Shown: positions 1-8,561, counted from the stretch's first letter. The stretch is DNA of 40,025 nt from Mycoplasma sp. CAG:956 (GCA_000433475.1 HF993078.1:1-40025); one strand, 5' to 3'. Numbers and translations are program-made. The notes: generated from the letters alone by a model not told the origin.

Positions 1-23
1 TTTATCTGTCTACTTTTATTGTA

Positions 24-374
24 TCACTTCAAAACAAGTTCTAATTTTACAGTTAGAGCATCGTCTCCAACTCTTTCTTTTAGTTTAATAATTCTAGTAT
101 ATCCACCATTACGATCTTTATATTTAGGTGCTAGTTCATTAAATACTTTACTAACTACATCTTTATCGTTATGTAGGAAAGCAAGTGCTTTTCTTCTAGC
201 AACTAGAGAACCATCTTTACCATAAGTAATCATACGATCAACAAATTTTCTAGCTTCTTTAGCTCTAGCTTCAGTTGTTACAACATAACCATTGTTGATA
301 ACATCTTTAGTAAGACCAGCAAGAATGCTTCTACGAATACGAGATTCTCTATTTAATTTTCTGTACTTTGTCAT
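24..374 (-). CDS. rplQ: 50S ribosomal protein L17
   Basis: L17 lies near the peptide exit tunnel of the large subunit. The 116-residue product has the typical bacterial L17 opening (YRKLNRESRIRRSIL) and the conserved TTEARAKEARKFVDRMI stretch, and is about the usual length. It is the last gene of the alpha operon, 15 bases after rpoA, the classic order. It ends with TGA, which shows that TGA is a stop codon here. Only 23 bases follow before the window edge and no terminator is visible in them. Confidence 0.97.
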   Translation of the reverse strand: MTKYRKLNRESRIRRSILAGLTKDVINNGYVVTTEARAKEARKFVDRMITYGKDGSLVARRKALAFLHNDKDVVSKVFNELAPKYKDRNGGYTRIIKLKERVGDDALTVKLELVLK

Positions 375-389
375 ATTACCTCCTAATAA

Positions 390-1346
390 TTAGTCTTTAA
401 AATTTAGACCCATTTCTTTAACTTTATCAATTACTTCTTTCAAAGATTTTTTACCTAAGTTTCTAATCTTTGTAACTTCAACTTCTTTTTTATTAATTAA
501 ATCTTGAACAGTATTTACACCTGCTCTCTTTAAGCAGTTGTAAGCACGAACAGAGAATTCAATTTCTTCAATAGGAGTTTCTAAAGTCTTAGTAATTGTA
601 TCTACTTTCTTTTCTGCCATAATACCACCAACATCAGCAATATTATTTAAATCAGCAATAATATTGAAATGTTCAATTAAAATCTTAGCAGATAAAGCCA
701 TTGCTTCTTCTGGAGTTATAGAACCATTTGTATAAACATTCATGATTAGTTTATCAAAATTTTCATTTTGACCTACACGAGTTGGTTCTACTTCATAGCT
801 AACTCTTTCGATAGGTGAATATAAACTATCAATAGCAATAACTCCTAATTTTTTCTCTCCAAGTAATTTTTCGTTTGCTTTTGCATCAACATATCCACGA
901 CCACTATCAATAGTCATTTCCATATCAATTTTGCCACCCTTAACTAAATTACAAATAACTAAGTCAGGATTTACAACTTCGATTTCGGCATCGCAAGCAA
1001 TCATACCAGCTGTTACTGGACCTTCAGTATTAGCTGTTAAGTGAAGAACCTTATTTACTAAACTTTCTTTACTAGCATGATTAATTAATACTACACTCTT
1101 TAAATTTAGAATAATTGTTGTAACGTCTTCAACTATGCCATCAATTTTTTGGAACTCATGCATTACTCCATCAATTTTAACAGAAGTAATTGCACATCCA
1201 GGTAAACTTGATAACATAACTCTTCTTAAGGCATTACCAATAGTAGTACCAAATCCCCTTTCTAGTGGATCAAGTTCAAATCTTCCATAGTGACTACTTT
1301 CAACATATTCTGCAATTTTATAATCAGGTTTTTCAAATTTTATCAT
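390..1346 (-). CDS. rpoA: DNA-directed RNA polymerase subunit alpha
   Basis: This is the alpha subunit that nucleates core polymerase assembly through its N-terminal domain and contacts UP elements and activators through its C-terminal domain. The 318-residue protein shows the alpha-NTD signature (RFELDPLERGFGTTIGNALR near residues 22-41) and an alpha-CTD with RAYNCLKRAGVNTVQDL and the NLGKKSLKEV helix-hairpin-helix near the end. I start at the ATG at 1346 (MIKFEKPDY), preceded by AAAGGAAA at good spacing. A longer frame reaches 1424 but would run back into rpsK and add 26 residues the family does not have. Confidence 0.96.
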   Translation of the reverse strand: MIKFEKPDYKIAEYVESSHYGRFELDPLERGFGTTIGNALRRVMLSSLPGCAITSVKIDGVMHEFQKIDGIVEDVTTIILNLKSVVLINHASKESLVNKVLHLTANTEGPVTAGMIACDAEIEVVNPDLVICNLVKGGKIDMEMTIDSGRGYVDAKANEKLLGEKKLGVIAIDSLYSPIERVSYEVEPTRVGQNENFDKLIMNVYTNGSITPEEAMALSAKILIEHFNIIADLNNIADVGGIMAEKKVDTITKTLETPIEEIEFSVRAYNCLKRAGVNTVQDLINKKEVEVTKIRNLGKKSLKEVIDKVKEMGLNFKD

Positions 1347-1365
1347 ATAATTACAGTTTCCTTTC

Positions 1366-1749
1366 TTAATTTCTTGGACGTTTTGGTGGACGACATCCGT
1401 TATGTGGAACTGGTGTAATATCATTGATTGCAGTAATTTCTAATCCAGCAGTTTGTAGAGAACGAATAGCATTTTCTCTACCAGCTCCTAAGCCTTTAAC
1501 AAATACTTCAACTTTTCTAACACCATTGTCAAAAGCAACTTTTGCAGCAGCCTCAGCACTCATACCAGCAGCATAAGGAGTTTTCTTCTTTGAACCCTTA
1601 TAACCAATAGTACCAGCAGAAGCCCAACTAATTACATTACCATTTACATCAGTAATTGATACAACAGTATTGTTATAAGTTGCATGAATATGTGCTTGTG
1701 CTTCAGGAATATTCTTCTTTACTTTTCTTTTTCTTCTATTATAAGCCAT
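1366..1749 (-). CDS. rpsK: 30S ribosomal protein S11
   Basis: S11 is a platform protein of the small subunit near the mRNA exit. The 127-residue product has the hallmark HATYNNTVVSITD, the YAAGMSAEAAAKVA helix and the C-terminal HNGCRPPKRPR tail. It follows rpsM by 13 bases and precedes rpoA, as in the standard alpha operon. The start at 1749 has TAGGAGG upstream at normal spacing. Confidence 0.97.
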   Translation of the reverse strand: MAYNRRKRKVKKNIPEAQAHIHATYNNTVVSITDVNGNVISWASAGTIGYKGSKKKTPYAAGMSAEAAAKVAFDNGVRKVEVFVKGLGAGRENAIRSLQTAGLEITAINDITPVPHNGCRPPKRPRN

Positions 1750-1762
1750 GATTGTTTACCTC

Positions 1763-2137
1763 CTACTTACTTATTTTTTTCTTATTTGCTACAGTCTTAC
1801 CCTTACCTTTTCTTGTACGAGCATTTCTACTAGTTCTTTGACCATGAACTGGTAAACCTTTTTTATGTCTTGTACCTTGGTAAGAATTAATCTCCATCTT
1901 GTTTTTAATGTTCATTTGAACTTCACGACGAAGATCACCTTCAACTACATATTTTTCAACTTGTGCTCTAATTGCAGCAACATCAGCTTCAGTTAAATCT
2001 TTACCTTTTTTAGTTCTATCAACTTTTGCATCATCGCAAATAGTGTTTGCAAGATTTCTACCAATACCATAAATTGCAGTTAAGCCAATACAAATATGTT
2101 TTTCGTTAGGAATTTCAATATTTTTAATACGTGCCAT
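1763..2137 (-). CDS. rpsM: 30S ribosomal protein S13
   Basis: S13 forms the head of the 30S subunit and bridges to the 50S. The 124-residue protein has the N-terminal ARIKNIEIPNEKH, the helix-turn-helix region LTAIYGIGRNLA and the basic C-terminal tail (HGQRTSRNARTRKG) that reaches toward the P-site tRNA. It sits between rpmJ and rpsK, with TAGGAGG ahead of the ATG. Confidence 0.97.
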   Translation of the reverse strand: MARIKNIEIPNEKHICIGLTAIYGIGRNLANTICDDAKVDRTKKGKDLTEADVAAIRAQVEKYVVEGDLRREVQMNIKNKMEINSYQGTRHKKGLPVHGQRTSRNARTRKGKGKTVANKKKISK

Positions 2138-2149
2138 AATTACCTCCTA

Positions 2150-2263
2150 TTAGCCTTGTACTTGTTTGTGTTTTGGATTTTCACAAATAACCATTACTTT
2201 ACCTTTTCTTTTGATAATTTTACATTTTGCACAAATTTTCTTTACAGATGGTCTAACTTTCAT
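2150..2263 (-). CDS. rpmJ: 50S ribosomal protein L36 (zinc-binding form)
   Basis: This is a 37-codon gene. Translating the minus strand from ATG at 2263 gives MKVRPSVKKICAKCKIIKR at the start and CENPKHKQVQG at the end, the standard L36. Cys11, Cys14, Cys27 and His32 form the zinc ribbon, so this is the zinc-dependent 'C+' form. GGAGG lies 7 bases ahead of the ATG. The position between infA and rpsM is the usual one. Confidence 0.95.
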   Translation of the reverse strand: MKVRPSVKKICAKCKIIKRKGKVMVICENPKHKQVQG

Positions 2264-2276
2264 AATAATTCCTCCA

Positions 2277-2498
2277 TTATCTCTTATTCCATACAATGCG
2301 CCCACGTGTTAAATCATAAGGCGATAATTCTATTGTAACTGTATCACCTGGTAAGATACGAATCATATTAACGCGCATTTTACCAGAAACGTAAGCTTTA
2401 ACAGTCTTTTGAAATTTAGGTAAGTTTACTAGGTATTCGCCACCTTTTAAAACTTCCGTTACTTTTCCTTCAACTTCTATTTTATCTTCTTTAGCCAT
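2277..2498 (-). CDS. infA: Translation initiation factor IF-1
   Basis: IF-1 occupies the A site of the 30S subunit during initiation. The 73-residue product is a single OB-fold of normal length, with the conserved GKVTEVLKGGEYLV opening and the C-terminal SPYDLTRGRIVWNKR. The ribosome-binding site (GGAG, 7-8 bases upstream) lies inside the last codons of map, which ends two bases before this start, so the two are probably translationally coupled. Confidence 0.97.
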   Translation of the reverse strand: MAKEDKIEVEGKVTEVLKGGEYLVNLPKFQKTVKAYVSGKMRVNMIRILPGDTVTIELSPYDLTRGRIVWNKR

Positions 2499-2499
2499 T

Positions 2500-3246
2500 T
2501 TATTCTCCTGTTAATATTTCGTAACCATCTTTAGTTACTAATACGGTATGTTCAAAATGGGCTGATGGACTTCCATCATCGGTACAAATAGTCCAATCAT
2601 CATCAAGCATATAGACATATCTTTCTCCCAAATTTAACATTGGTTCGATAGCAATAGTCATACCTGCTTTTAAAACCATTCCCGTATTTTTCTTTCCATA
2701 ATTTAATACATCAGGATCTTCGTGAAGTTCAGTACCAATACCATGTCCACATAATTCTCTAACAACACTTAAATTGTGTTCTTTAGCATATGTTTCAATA
2801 GCGCATCCGATATCTCCTAAACGACATCCCTCTTTAACTTCTTTAATACCCTCATATAAGGCTTTCTTAGTATGTTCGAGTAAATATGCTTTTTCCTTAC
2901 TAATTTCACCTACAGGATAAGTAGCAGCAGAATCTGAATGATATCCTTTATAAATCATTGAAATATCAAGCTTTACAATATCACCATTCTTAAGCTTTCT
3001 TTTACCTGGAATTCCATGAACAACTTCATCATTAATAGAAATACATAAATAACCAGGATAACCTTCATAACCAATAGTTGATGAAACACAGCCATTAGCT
3101 TCCATAAAATCCTTAGCTATTTTTTCTAATTCTCCCGTTGTAATTCCCGGTTTAATATTCTTTTCTAGAAGTTTGTGGCATAAATAGTTAATATGTCCAG
3201 AGTGTTTCATTAATTCAATTTCTTTTTCACTTTTAATACTAACCAT
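2500..3246 (-). CDS. map: Type I methionine aminopeptidase
   Basis: This enzyme removes the initiator Met from nascent proteins. The 248-residue protein has the pita-bread fold landmarks: the VVHGIPG His, the LDISMIYKGYHSDSA metal-ligand aspartates, the CGHGIGTELHEDP His and the final IEPMLNLG Glu region. It starts directly after the adk stop with no gap and ends 1 base before infA. Its place between adk and infA is typical of Firmicutes spc/alpha operons. Confidence 0.97.
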   Translation of the reverse strand: MVSIKSEKEIELMKHSGHINYLCHKLLEKNIKPGITTGELEKIAKDFMEANGCVSSTIGYEGYPGYLCISINDEVVHGIPGKRKLKNGDIVKLDISMIYKGYHSDSAATYPVGEISKEKAYLLEHTKKALYEGIKEVKEGCRLGDIGCAIETYAKEHNLSVVRELCGHGIGTELHEDPDVLNYGKKNTGMVLKAGMTIAIEPMLNLGERYVYMLDDDWTICTDDGSPSAHFEHTVLVTKDGYEILTGE

Positions 3247-3900
3247 TTATACCTCCAAATATTTTTCTATATTTTCTAACATTTCTTGTGGATTATCATT
3301 TACTTTAATATTTTCCAATTTACCAACTTTTTTAAAATAATCCAAAACTGGTTTTGTATCTTCAATATAGGTTTGATATCTAACTTTAAAAGTTTCTTCC
3401 GTATCATCGGCTCTAACTTCTAATTTACTTCCACAAAAATCGCATATTCCATCGACCTTAGGTCTAGTAGCCTCTTTAAATTTATTAAAACTACTCTTGC
3501 AATTACTGCAAATCATTCTTCCTAAAGTACGATGCATCGCCTCTTCATAATCGACATCAAGATAGATAACTACATAATCATTAATATTTAGTTCATTAAA
3601 CAATTTAATTAAGGAATCAACTTGTTTAATATTTCTAGGATAACCATCAAGGATAAATCCTTTTTTAGCATCATCTTGTTTAATTCGATTTTCTAATAAT
3701 TCTAAGACAATTTCATCTGGTACTAACTTGCCAGAAGACAACATTCCAGCAAGCATTTTCCCAAATTCATCATTTTTAGATTTTGCATCTCTTAGTAAAT
3801 CACCTGTAGAAATATGAACATAATTATATTTATTTTTTAATAATGTACTCATAGTTCCTTTACCAGCAGCAGGAGGAGCAATAAAAATAATGTTTTTCAT
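3247..3900 (-). CDS. adk: Adenylate kinase, zinc-lid form
   Basis: It interconverts ATP + AMP and 2 ADP. The 217-residue protein is the long form with an inserted lid carrying Cys-x2-Cys and Cys-x2-Cys pairs (CSNC and CDFC, about residues 130-154), the structural zinc site of Gram-positive enzymes. The nucleotide loop reads APPAAGKGT (residues 8-16): the first Gly of the usual GxPGxGKGT is Ala and an inner Gly is also Ala, although the GKGT core is intact. The ATG shares one base with the secY stop codon (TAATG), indicating translational coupling. Confidence 0.96.
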   Translation of the reverse strand: MKNIIFIAPPAAGKGTMSTLLKNKYNYVHISTGDLLRDAKSKNDEFGKMLAGMLSSGKLVPDEIVLELLENRIKQDDAKKGFILDGYPRNIKQVDSLIKLFNELNINDYVVIYLDVDYEEAMHRTLGRMICSNCKSSFNKFKEATRPKVDGICDFCGSKLEVRADDTEETFKVRYQTYIEDTKPVLDYFKKVGKLENIKVNDNPQEMLENIEKYLEV

Positions 3901-5165
3901 TATCTACGATGCCTTCTTCCCTCACGATAACTACGACTTACTAATGAACTTTCTAGTTGTTTATAAGTTTCAATAGCAACACCAACGACAATTAAAAGTC
4001 CAGTACCACCTATTGTTACACTACTAGGCAAACCTGAAAATTTAGAAAAAATTATAGGTAAACCAGCAATAATTACTAGAAAGATTGATCCTACGATTGT
4101 AAGTCTTCCAATAACCTTGGAAATATAATCAGTAGTATCAGCTCCCGGTCTAACCCCAGGAATATAACCACCATTTTTATTTAAATTTTTACTCATCTCT
4201 TCAGGATTCATTTCCATAAAAGTATAGAAATATCCAAAGAATAGAATAAGAATAACATATAGAATAAAACCAGTTGGACTAGTATAAGTTATATAGTTAT
4301 TAACAAAGTTTTTTGCCGCATCATTACCAACTAAAGCAACAATGGTAGTTGGAATAGCAAGTAAAGTTTGTGCAAAAATAACAGGCATTACTCCAGCGGG
4401 ATTCAACTTAATAGGTAAATATGATGTTTGTGCACCATACGCACTATTGGTACGATTAGAATACTGAATAGGTACTCTTCTCTCTGCAAGTTGAATAAAT
4501 ACAACACCTAGAATAATTAAAATATAAACCATTACAAATAAAGCAAATAATAAGCTACCAACAACAGTAGAATAACTACCAGATGTAACTAAGTTTTGAA
4601 AAGCCGTTACAAACATTGAAGGCATACTTTGAATAATACCAGCCATGATTAATAATGAAATACCATTACCAATACCTTTAGTAGTAACTTGATCTCCTAA
4701 CCAAAGTAAGAAACAAGTACCCGCTGTCATAACAACAGTAGTCTTTAGAATATCAAGACTTGACATACCTTTCATATAAACAATAGTTAAAATATAACCT
4801 TGAATAAATGCAAAGATGATACCTAAATATCTTGTAATTCTATTGATTTTCTGTCTACCAGTATATCCTTCTTCTTTTAATTCTTTAAAATAAGGAATTA
4901 TATCCATTTGTAATAATTGTGTAATAATAGATGCAGTGATGTATGGTGAAACACCAAGAGCAAATATTGAAAAACTTCTAAGACCACCACCGGACATCAA
5001 GTTAAATATTTCTAAGAAACCAAGTTCTTGATATAAAGCTGATGCCCAAGGGATAGTAATAGTTGTACCTAGGCAAAACAAGCCTAAGCACATAAGAGTA
5101 AAATATATTCTTTTTCTTAAATCTTTATTAGAAGGACTAAATAGTTGCTTCAAACCAGCAAACAT
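3900..5165 (-). CDS. secY: Preprotein translocase subunit SecY
   Basis: SecY is the channel-forming subunit of the Sec translocon. At 421 residues it is of normal length, with about ten hydrophobic segments. Recognisable pieces are the N-terminal LRKRIYFTLMCL, the plug-region GGGLRSFSIFALGVSPYI, the GNGISLLIMAGI segment and the loop residues RRVPIQYSNR. It lies between rplO and adk, with the rplO stop only one base before its ATG. Confidence 0.97.
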   Translation of the reverse strand: MFAGLKQLFSPSNKDLRKRIYFTLMCLGLFCLGTTITIPWASALYQELGFLEIFNLMSGGGLRSFSIFALGVSPYITASIITQLLQMDIIPYFKELKEEGYTGRQKINRITRYLGIIFAFIQGYILTIVYMKGMSSLDILKTTVVMTAGTCFLLWLGDQVTTKGIGNGISLLIMAGIIQSMPSMFVTAFQNLVTSGSYSTVVGSLLFALFVMVYILIILGVVFIQLAERRVPIQYSNRTNSAYGAQTSYLPIKLNPAGVMPVIFAQTLLAIPTTIVALVGNDAAKNFVNNYITYTSPTGFILYVILILFFGYFYTFMEMNPEEMSKNLNKNGGYIPGVRPGADTTDYISKVIGRLTIVGSIFLVIIAGLPIIFSKFSGLPSSVTIGGTGLLIVVGVAIETYKQLESSLVSRSYREGRRHRR

Positions 5166-5166
5166 A

Positions 5167-5610
5167 TTAGATCACCTCAGTTTTGCCACCTGCTGCTTCA
5201 ATCTTAGATACAGCAACACTTGAGAATCTGTTAGCTTTAACAGTTAATTTCTTTTCAAGTGTTCCGTTTGCTAAAACTTTTACACCAGCTAGTTGATTTT
5301 TTAATATACCCTTCTCTTTTAATACTTCAGGAGTAACTACATCTCCATCTTTAAAATATTTATTTAAGTCGTCTAAGTTAATAGTAGCATATCTAGTTGT
5401 AAATTTAGCATTACTAAATCCACGTTTAGGTAATCTTCTATATAATGGTGTTTGACCACCTTGGAACCATGGAGCAATAGATGCACCGCTACGAGACTTT
5501 TGTCCCTTTTCTCCACGTGTAGATGTTTTACCCATTCCAGAACCAGGACCGCGTCCTACTCTTTTTCTAGATTTTGCTTCAGGTAGAGCATTTAATTCAT
5601 GTAATTTCAT
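5167..5610 (-). CDS. rplO: 50S ribosomal protein L15
   Basis: This is a large-subunit assembly protein. The 147-residue product has the glycine-rich L15 N-terminus (RVGRGPGSGMGKTSTRGEKGQ) and the GFQGGQTPLYRRLPKRGF-like region (here WFQGGQTPLYRRLPKRGFS). It begins one base after the rpsE stop. In most bacteria rpmD (L30) lies between these two genes; here there is no room for it. Confidence 0.97.
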   Translation of the reverse strand: MKLHELNALPEAKSRKRVGRGPGSGMGKTSTRGEKGQKSRSGASIAPWFQGGQTPLYRRLPKRGFSNAKFTTRYATINLDDLNKYFKDGDVVTPEVLKEKGILKNQLAGVKVLANGTLEKKLTVKANRFSSVAVSKIEAAGGKTEVI

Positions 5611-5611
5611 A

Positions 5612-6115
5612 TTATAATTCCTCTACTTTCTTTCCTCTTAATTCAGCAACATGTTCTTTAGTTCTTTGTGCCTTTAATGCTTCTAAAGTTGCTTTAGCAA
5701 CATTAACTTTTGTATTAGAACCTAATGATTTAGATACAACATCTTTAACACCAGCAAGTTCTAAAATAGCACGAGCAGCACCACCGGCAACTAAACCAGT
5801 ACCTTCTTTAGCAGGTTTTAATAAAACTTCAGCACGACCAACCTTAGCAGTAGCCTCATGAGGAATAGTTCTATTATCAACTAAAGATACTTTTACAACA
5901 TTCTTATTAGCAGCTTGAAGTGCCTTTTTAATAGCTTCAGGAACTTCGTTAGACTTACCACTACCAAGACCAACTAGACCTTTTCTATTTCCAACTACAA
6001 CTGTAGCTAAAAATCTAAAATGTCTACCACCCTTAGTAACCTTAGTAACACGTCCAATTGATATAACTTGATCTTCAAGCATACTTTTTTTAGATTCAGT
6101 TTCTTTTTTTGGCAT
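5612..6115 (-). CDS. rpsE: 30S ribosomal protein S5
   Basis: S5 lies at the mRNA entry and contributes to decoding fidelity. The 167-residue protein carries the double-stranded-RNA-binding-like N-terminal domain (ISIGRVTKVTKGGRHFRF) and the C-terminal domain with the GLVAGGAARAILELAGVKDV signature. The spacing from rplR is 12 bases. The family length and both domains are normal. Confidence 0.97.
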   Translation of the reverse strand: MPKKETESKKSMLEDQVISIGRVTKVTKGGRHFRFLATVVVGNRKGLVGLGSGKSNEVPEAIKKALQAANKNVVKVSLVDNRTIPHEATAKVGRAEVLLKPAKEGTGLVAGGAARAILELAGVKDVVSKSLGSNTKVNVAKATLEALKAQRTKEHVAELRGKKVEEL

Positions 6116-6127
6116 ATTATCCTCCTC

Positions 6128-6484
6128 TTAGAATTCTAGTCCGTTTTCACGTGCTGCTTCTGCTAATGCTTCAACACGTCCATGATAAAGGTATCCACCT
6201 CTATCGAAAACAACTTTTGTAATATTTTTCTTTTTTGCTTTTTGAGCAATATCTTTACCTACAAGTTTTGCACCTTCGATATTGCCACCATTGTTTAATT
6301 TTAGTTCAACAGATGATGAGCTAACTAAGGTAATTTGTTTTTCATCATCTATAATTTGAGCAAAAATGTTACCATTAGATCTAAATACGTTTAATCTTGG
6401 ACATTCACTAGTACCGCTAATTTTATTACGAACTCTTGTATGTCTAATCTTACGCATAACATTGTTTGATTCTTTTCTTATCAT
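6128..6484 (-). CDS. rplR: 50S ribosomal protein L18
   Basis: L18 binds 5S rRNA in the central protuberance. The 118-residue product has the basic N-terminal RHTRVRNKISGT, the PRLNVFRSNGNIFAQIIDD strand pair and the FDRGGYLYHGRVEALAEAAR C-terminus. GGAGAGATAGTT precedes the chosen ATG at 6484, supporting this start over the internal Met at residue 10. Confidence 0.97.
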   Translation of the reverse strand: MIRKESNNVMRKIRHTRVRNKISGTSECPRLNVFRSNGNIFAQIIDDEKQITLVSSSSVELKLNNGGNIEGAKLVGKDIAQKAKKKNITKVVFDRGGYLYHGRVEALAEAARENGLEF

Positions 6485-6501
6485 AACTATCTCTCCTTAC
6501 C

Positions 6502-7041
6502 TTATTTAGCAGCTTTTTTACCTTCTTTACGTCTAACAACTTCGCCCTTATAACGAATACCTTTACCTTTATATGGTTCAGGTTCTCTGATTGAACGAAT
6601 TTCAGCCGCAAATTGGTTTAGCTTTTCTTTATTAATACCTGAAAGTGTAATTTCAGTATTGCTTTCTTGTTTTACATCTAAGTATTCTGGAACCATTACT
6701 TCAACAGGATGAGAAAAACCTGCAGTAATACCAATTTTCTTTCCAGAAACATTGAATCTATAACCAACACCTACAGCTTCAAGACCTACACTATAACCAT
6801 CAGTTACACCTTTAATCATATTATTGATTAAAGCATTTGTAGTACCATGAAGTTGTTTTGTTGTTTTTTCATCATTTGGTCTAGTAGTTAATACTTTACC
6901 ATCACTAACTTCTACTTTAATTAAATCATTAACAACAATTGATAATTCGCCCTTAGGTCCTTTAACTGCTACATTATTACCATTAACTGTAACAGTAACA
7001 CCATCAGGAATAACTAAATGTCTATTTCCAATTCTACTCAT
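6502..7041 (-). CDS. rplF: 50S ribosomal protein L6
   Basis: L6 supports the factor-binding region of the 50S subunit. The 179-residue protein has the two homologous L6 folds, with VKGPKGELS in the first and the C-terminal signature EPYKGKGIRYKGEVVRRKEGKK. Length and order (rpsH-rplF-rplR) are standard. Confidence 0.97.
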   Translation of the reverse strand: MSRIGNRHLVIPDGVTVTVNGNNVAVKGPKGELSIVVNDLIKVEVSDGKVLTTRPNDEKTTKQLHGTTNALINNMIKGVTDGYSVGLEAVGVGYRFNVSGKKIGITAGFSHPVEVMVPEYLDVKQESNTEITLSGINKEKLNQFAAEIRSIREPEPYKGKGIRYKGEVVRRKEGKKAAK

Positions 7042-7056
7042 AACTTAAGTTTTTCC

Positions 7057-7452
7057 TTACCAAATATAGGCAAGTACTTCTCCTCCTAAATTATTTTCTC
7101 TAGCTTCTTTATCAGTCATTAATCCTTTTGAAGTAGAAATAATTGCAATTCCAAGTCCGTTTAAAACACGAGGAATTTCATTAGCCTTAGCATAAACACG
7201 TAAACCAGATTTAGAAACTCTCTTTAACCCAGTAATTACACGTTCTTTCTTTTCGCCATATTTTAAAGTAATAGTTAACTTATCACCAGTTAAATTCTTT
7301 TCATAATTATAATCAGTAATAAAACCTTCCTTCTTTAGAATTTCAGCAATTCCTAAAGTCATCTTAGTTCCATTAACTACTACTGTTTGATAACGCATTT
7401 GTAATGCATTACGCATTCTTGTTAGCATATCTGCTATATTATCTTGTACCAT
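7057..7452 (-). CDS. rpsH: 30S ribosomal protein S8
   Basis: S8 is a primary 16S rRNA-binding assembly protein. The 131-residue product has the opening DNIADMLTRMRNALQ and the C-terminal RNA-binding region GIAIISTSKGLMTDKEARENNLGGEVLAYIW. It follows rpsN by 17 bases with AGGAGG upstream. In E. coli S8 represses the spc operon through its mRNA; I see no comparable leader here. Confidence 0.97.
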   Translation of the reverse strand: MVQDNIADMLTRMRNALQMRYQTVVVNGTKMTLGIAEILKKEGFITDYNYEKNLTGDKLTITLKYGEKKERVITGLKRVSKSGLRVYAKANEIPRVLNGLGIAIISTSKGLMTDKEARENNLGGEVLAYIW

Positions 7453-7469
7453 CTAAAATTCCTCCTTTC

Positions 7470-7655
7470 CTACCAACTTGATTTTCTTACACCAGGAATT
7501 TGTCCTTTATTTGCAAGTTCTCTGAAGCAAATACGACATAATCCATATTTTCTTAAAACACCATGAGGACGTCCACATCTTTCGCAACGTGTATATGCAC
7601 GAGTACTAAACTTTGGTGTTCTTTGTTGTTTAACAACCATACTTGTTTTTGCCAT
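7470..7655 (-). CDS. rpsN: 30S ribosomal protein S14, type Z (zinc)
   Basis: S14 sits in the 30S head. The 61-residue form with two CxxC pairs (CERC and CRIC, residues 24-43) is the short zinc-binding type Z paralogue usual in Gram-positive spc operons, as opposed to the longer zinc-free form. It ends in the family-typical GQIPGVRKSSW. AGGAGG lies upstream of the ATG. Confidence 0.97.
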   Translation of the reverse strand: MAKTSMVVKQQRTPKFSTRAYTRCERCGRPHGVLRKYGLCRICFRELANKGQIPGVRKSSW

Positions 7656-7676
7656 AAATATTTTCCTCCTCTAGCA

Positions 7677-8216
7677 TTACTTTCTAAATGGAAGACCAAA
7701 TGCATTTAATAAATGCAATGCTTCTTCATTTGTTTTAGCAGTAGTAACAAATACAATATCCATACCAGTTACTTTAACTACTTCATCATAATTGATTTCA
7801 GGGAAAATTAATTGTTCTTTAATACCTAAAGTATAATTTCCTCTACCATCAAATGCAGTTTTAGAGATACCTCTAAAATCTCTTACACGAGGAAGTGCTA
7901 ACTTTATAAGTTTATCCATAAAGTTATACATGTTTTCTCCTCTTAATGTAACTTTGCAACCTATTGGTTGGCCTTCTCTTAACTTAAAGCCAGCAATAGA
8001 TTTACGAGCCTTAGTAACAACAGGTTTTTGACCAGTAATTGCTTCTAAGTCTTTTACAGCTGCTTCAATAAATTTTGTATCATGAGCACCGTCTCCAACA
8101 CCCATATTTACAACGATTTTTTCTAATTTAGGAACTTCCATCTTAGAAGAATAATTGTACTCTTTCATTAAAGAAGCAGTTATTTCTTTATTATATAATT
8201 CTTTTAAATTACTCAT
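7677..8216 (-). CDS. rplE: 50S ribosomal protein L5
   Basis: L5 binds 5S rRNA and contacts P-site tRNA. The 179-residue protein shows MEVPKLEKIVVNMGVGD, the GQKPVVTKARKSIAGFKLREG segment and LALPRVRDFRGI. Length and position between rplX and rpsN are standard for the spc operon. Confidence 0.97.
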   Translation of the reverse strand: MSNLKELYNKEITASLMKEYNYSSKMEVPKLEKIVVNMGVGDGAHDTKFIEAAVKDLEAITGQKPVVTKARKSIAGFKLREGQPIGCKVTLRGENMYNFMDKLIKLALPRVRDFRGISKTAFDGRGNYTLGIKEQLIFPEINYDEVVKVTGMDIVFVTTAKTNEEALHLLNAFGLPFRK

Positions 8217-8228
8217 AACTTCTCCTCA

Positions 8229-8561
8229 CTAGCTTTCTTTTGCTTTCTTTGTAGTTTTTTTAGCAGTAGTTTTCTTTGCAGTCTTTTCTTCTACTTTAGC
8301 ATCTTCTACTTTAGTTTCTTTCTTCTTAGCAGTAGCCTTTTTAGCCTCTACTTTTTTAACATTAGAAACATGAATAGGTGCTTCCATAGTAACGATAGAA
8401 CCAGATTCATTAGTATATCTTGGTTTAACATGCTTTTTGATAATATTAATGCCTTCAACAACTACTTTATTTTCGTTCTTTAAAGTCTTAATAATTTTGC
8501 CTTCTTTATTTCTATCTTTTCCGGCTAAAATTTTAACTTGATCTCCAACTTTAACTTTCAT
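8229..8561 (-). CDS. rplX: 50S ribosomal protein L24 with Lys/Ala-rich tail
   Basis: L24 is an assembly initiator of the 50S subunit. The N-terminal part has the KOW motif (VKVGDQVKILAGKDRNKEGK) and the conserved EGINIIKKHVKP segment. From about residue 70 the normal C-terminal domain gives way to a low-complexity tail rich in Lys, Ala, Thr and Glu with repeated AKKTT units. Total length (110) is close to the family, so the tail replaces rather than simply extends the end. The start at 8561 has an AGGAGG-type site. Confidence 0.95.
   Translation of the reverse strand: MKVKVGDQVKILAGKDRNKEGKIIKTLKNENKVVVEGINIIKKHVKPRYTNESGSIVTMEAPIHVSNVKKVEAKKATAKKKETKVEDAKVEEKTAKKTTAKKTTKKAKES

Noticed and set aside
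1..23. Terminator of the ribosomal superoperon
   Set aside because: The 23 bases after rplQ contain no inverted repeat; any terminator lies outside the window.
390..1424. Longer rpoA reading frame starting at 1424
   Set aside because: The extra 26 residues overlap rpsK and match nothing; the ATG at 1346 has a ribosome-binding site and the standard N-terminus.
2096..2338. 80-codon plus-strand frame over rpmJ and infA
   Set aside because: It is antisense to three real genes, rich in Phe/Asn from reversed Lys/Asn codons, and has no conserved content.
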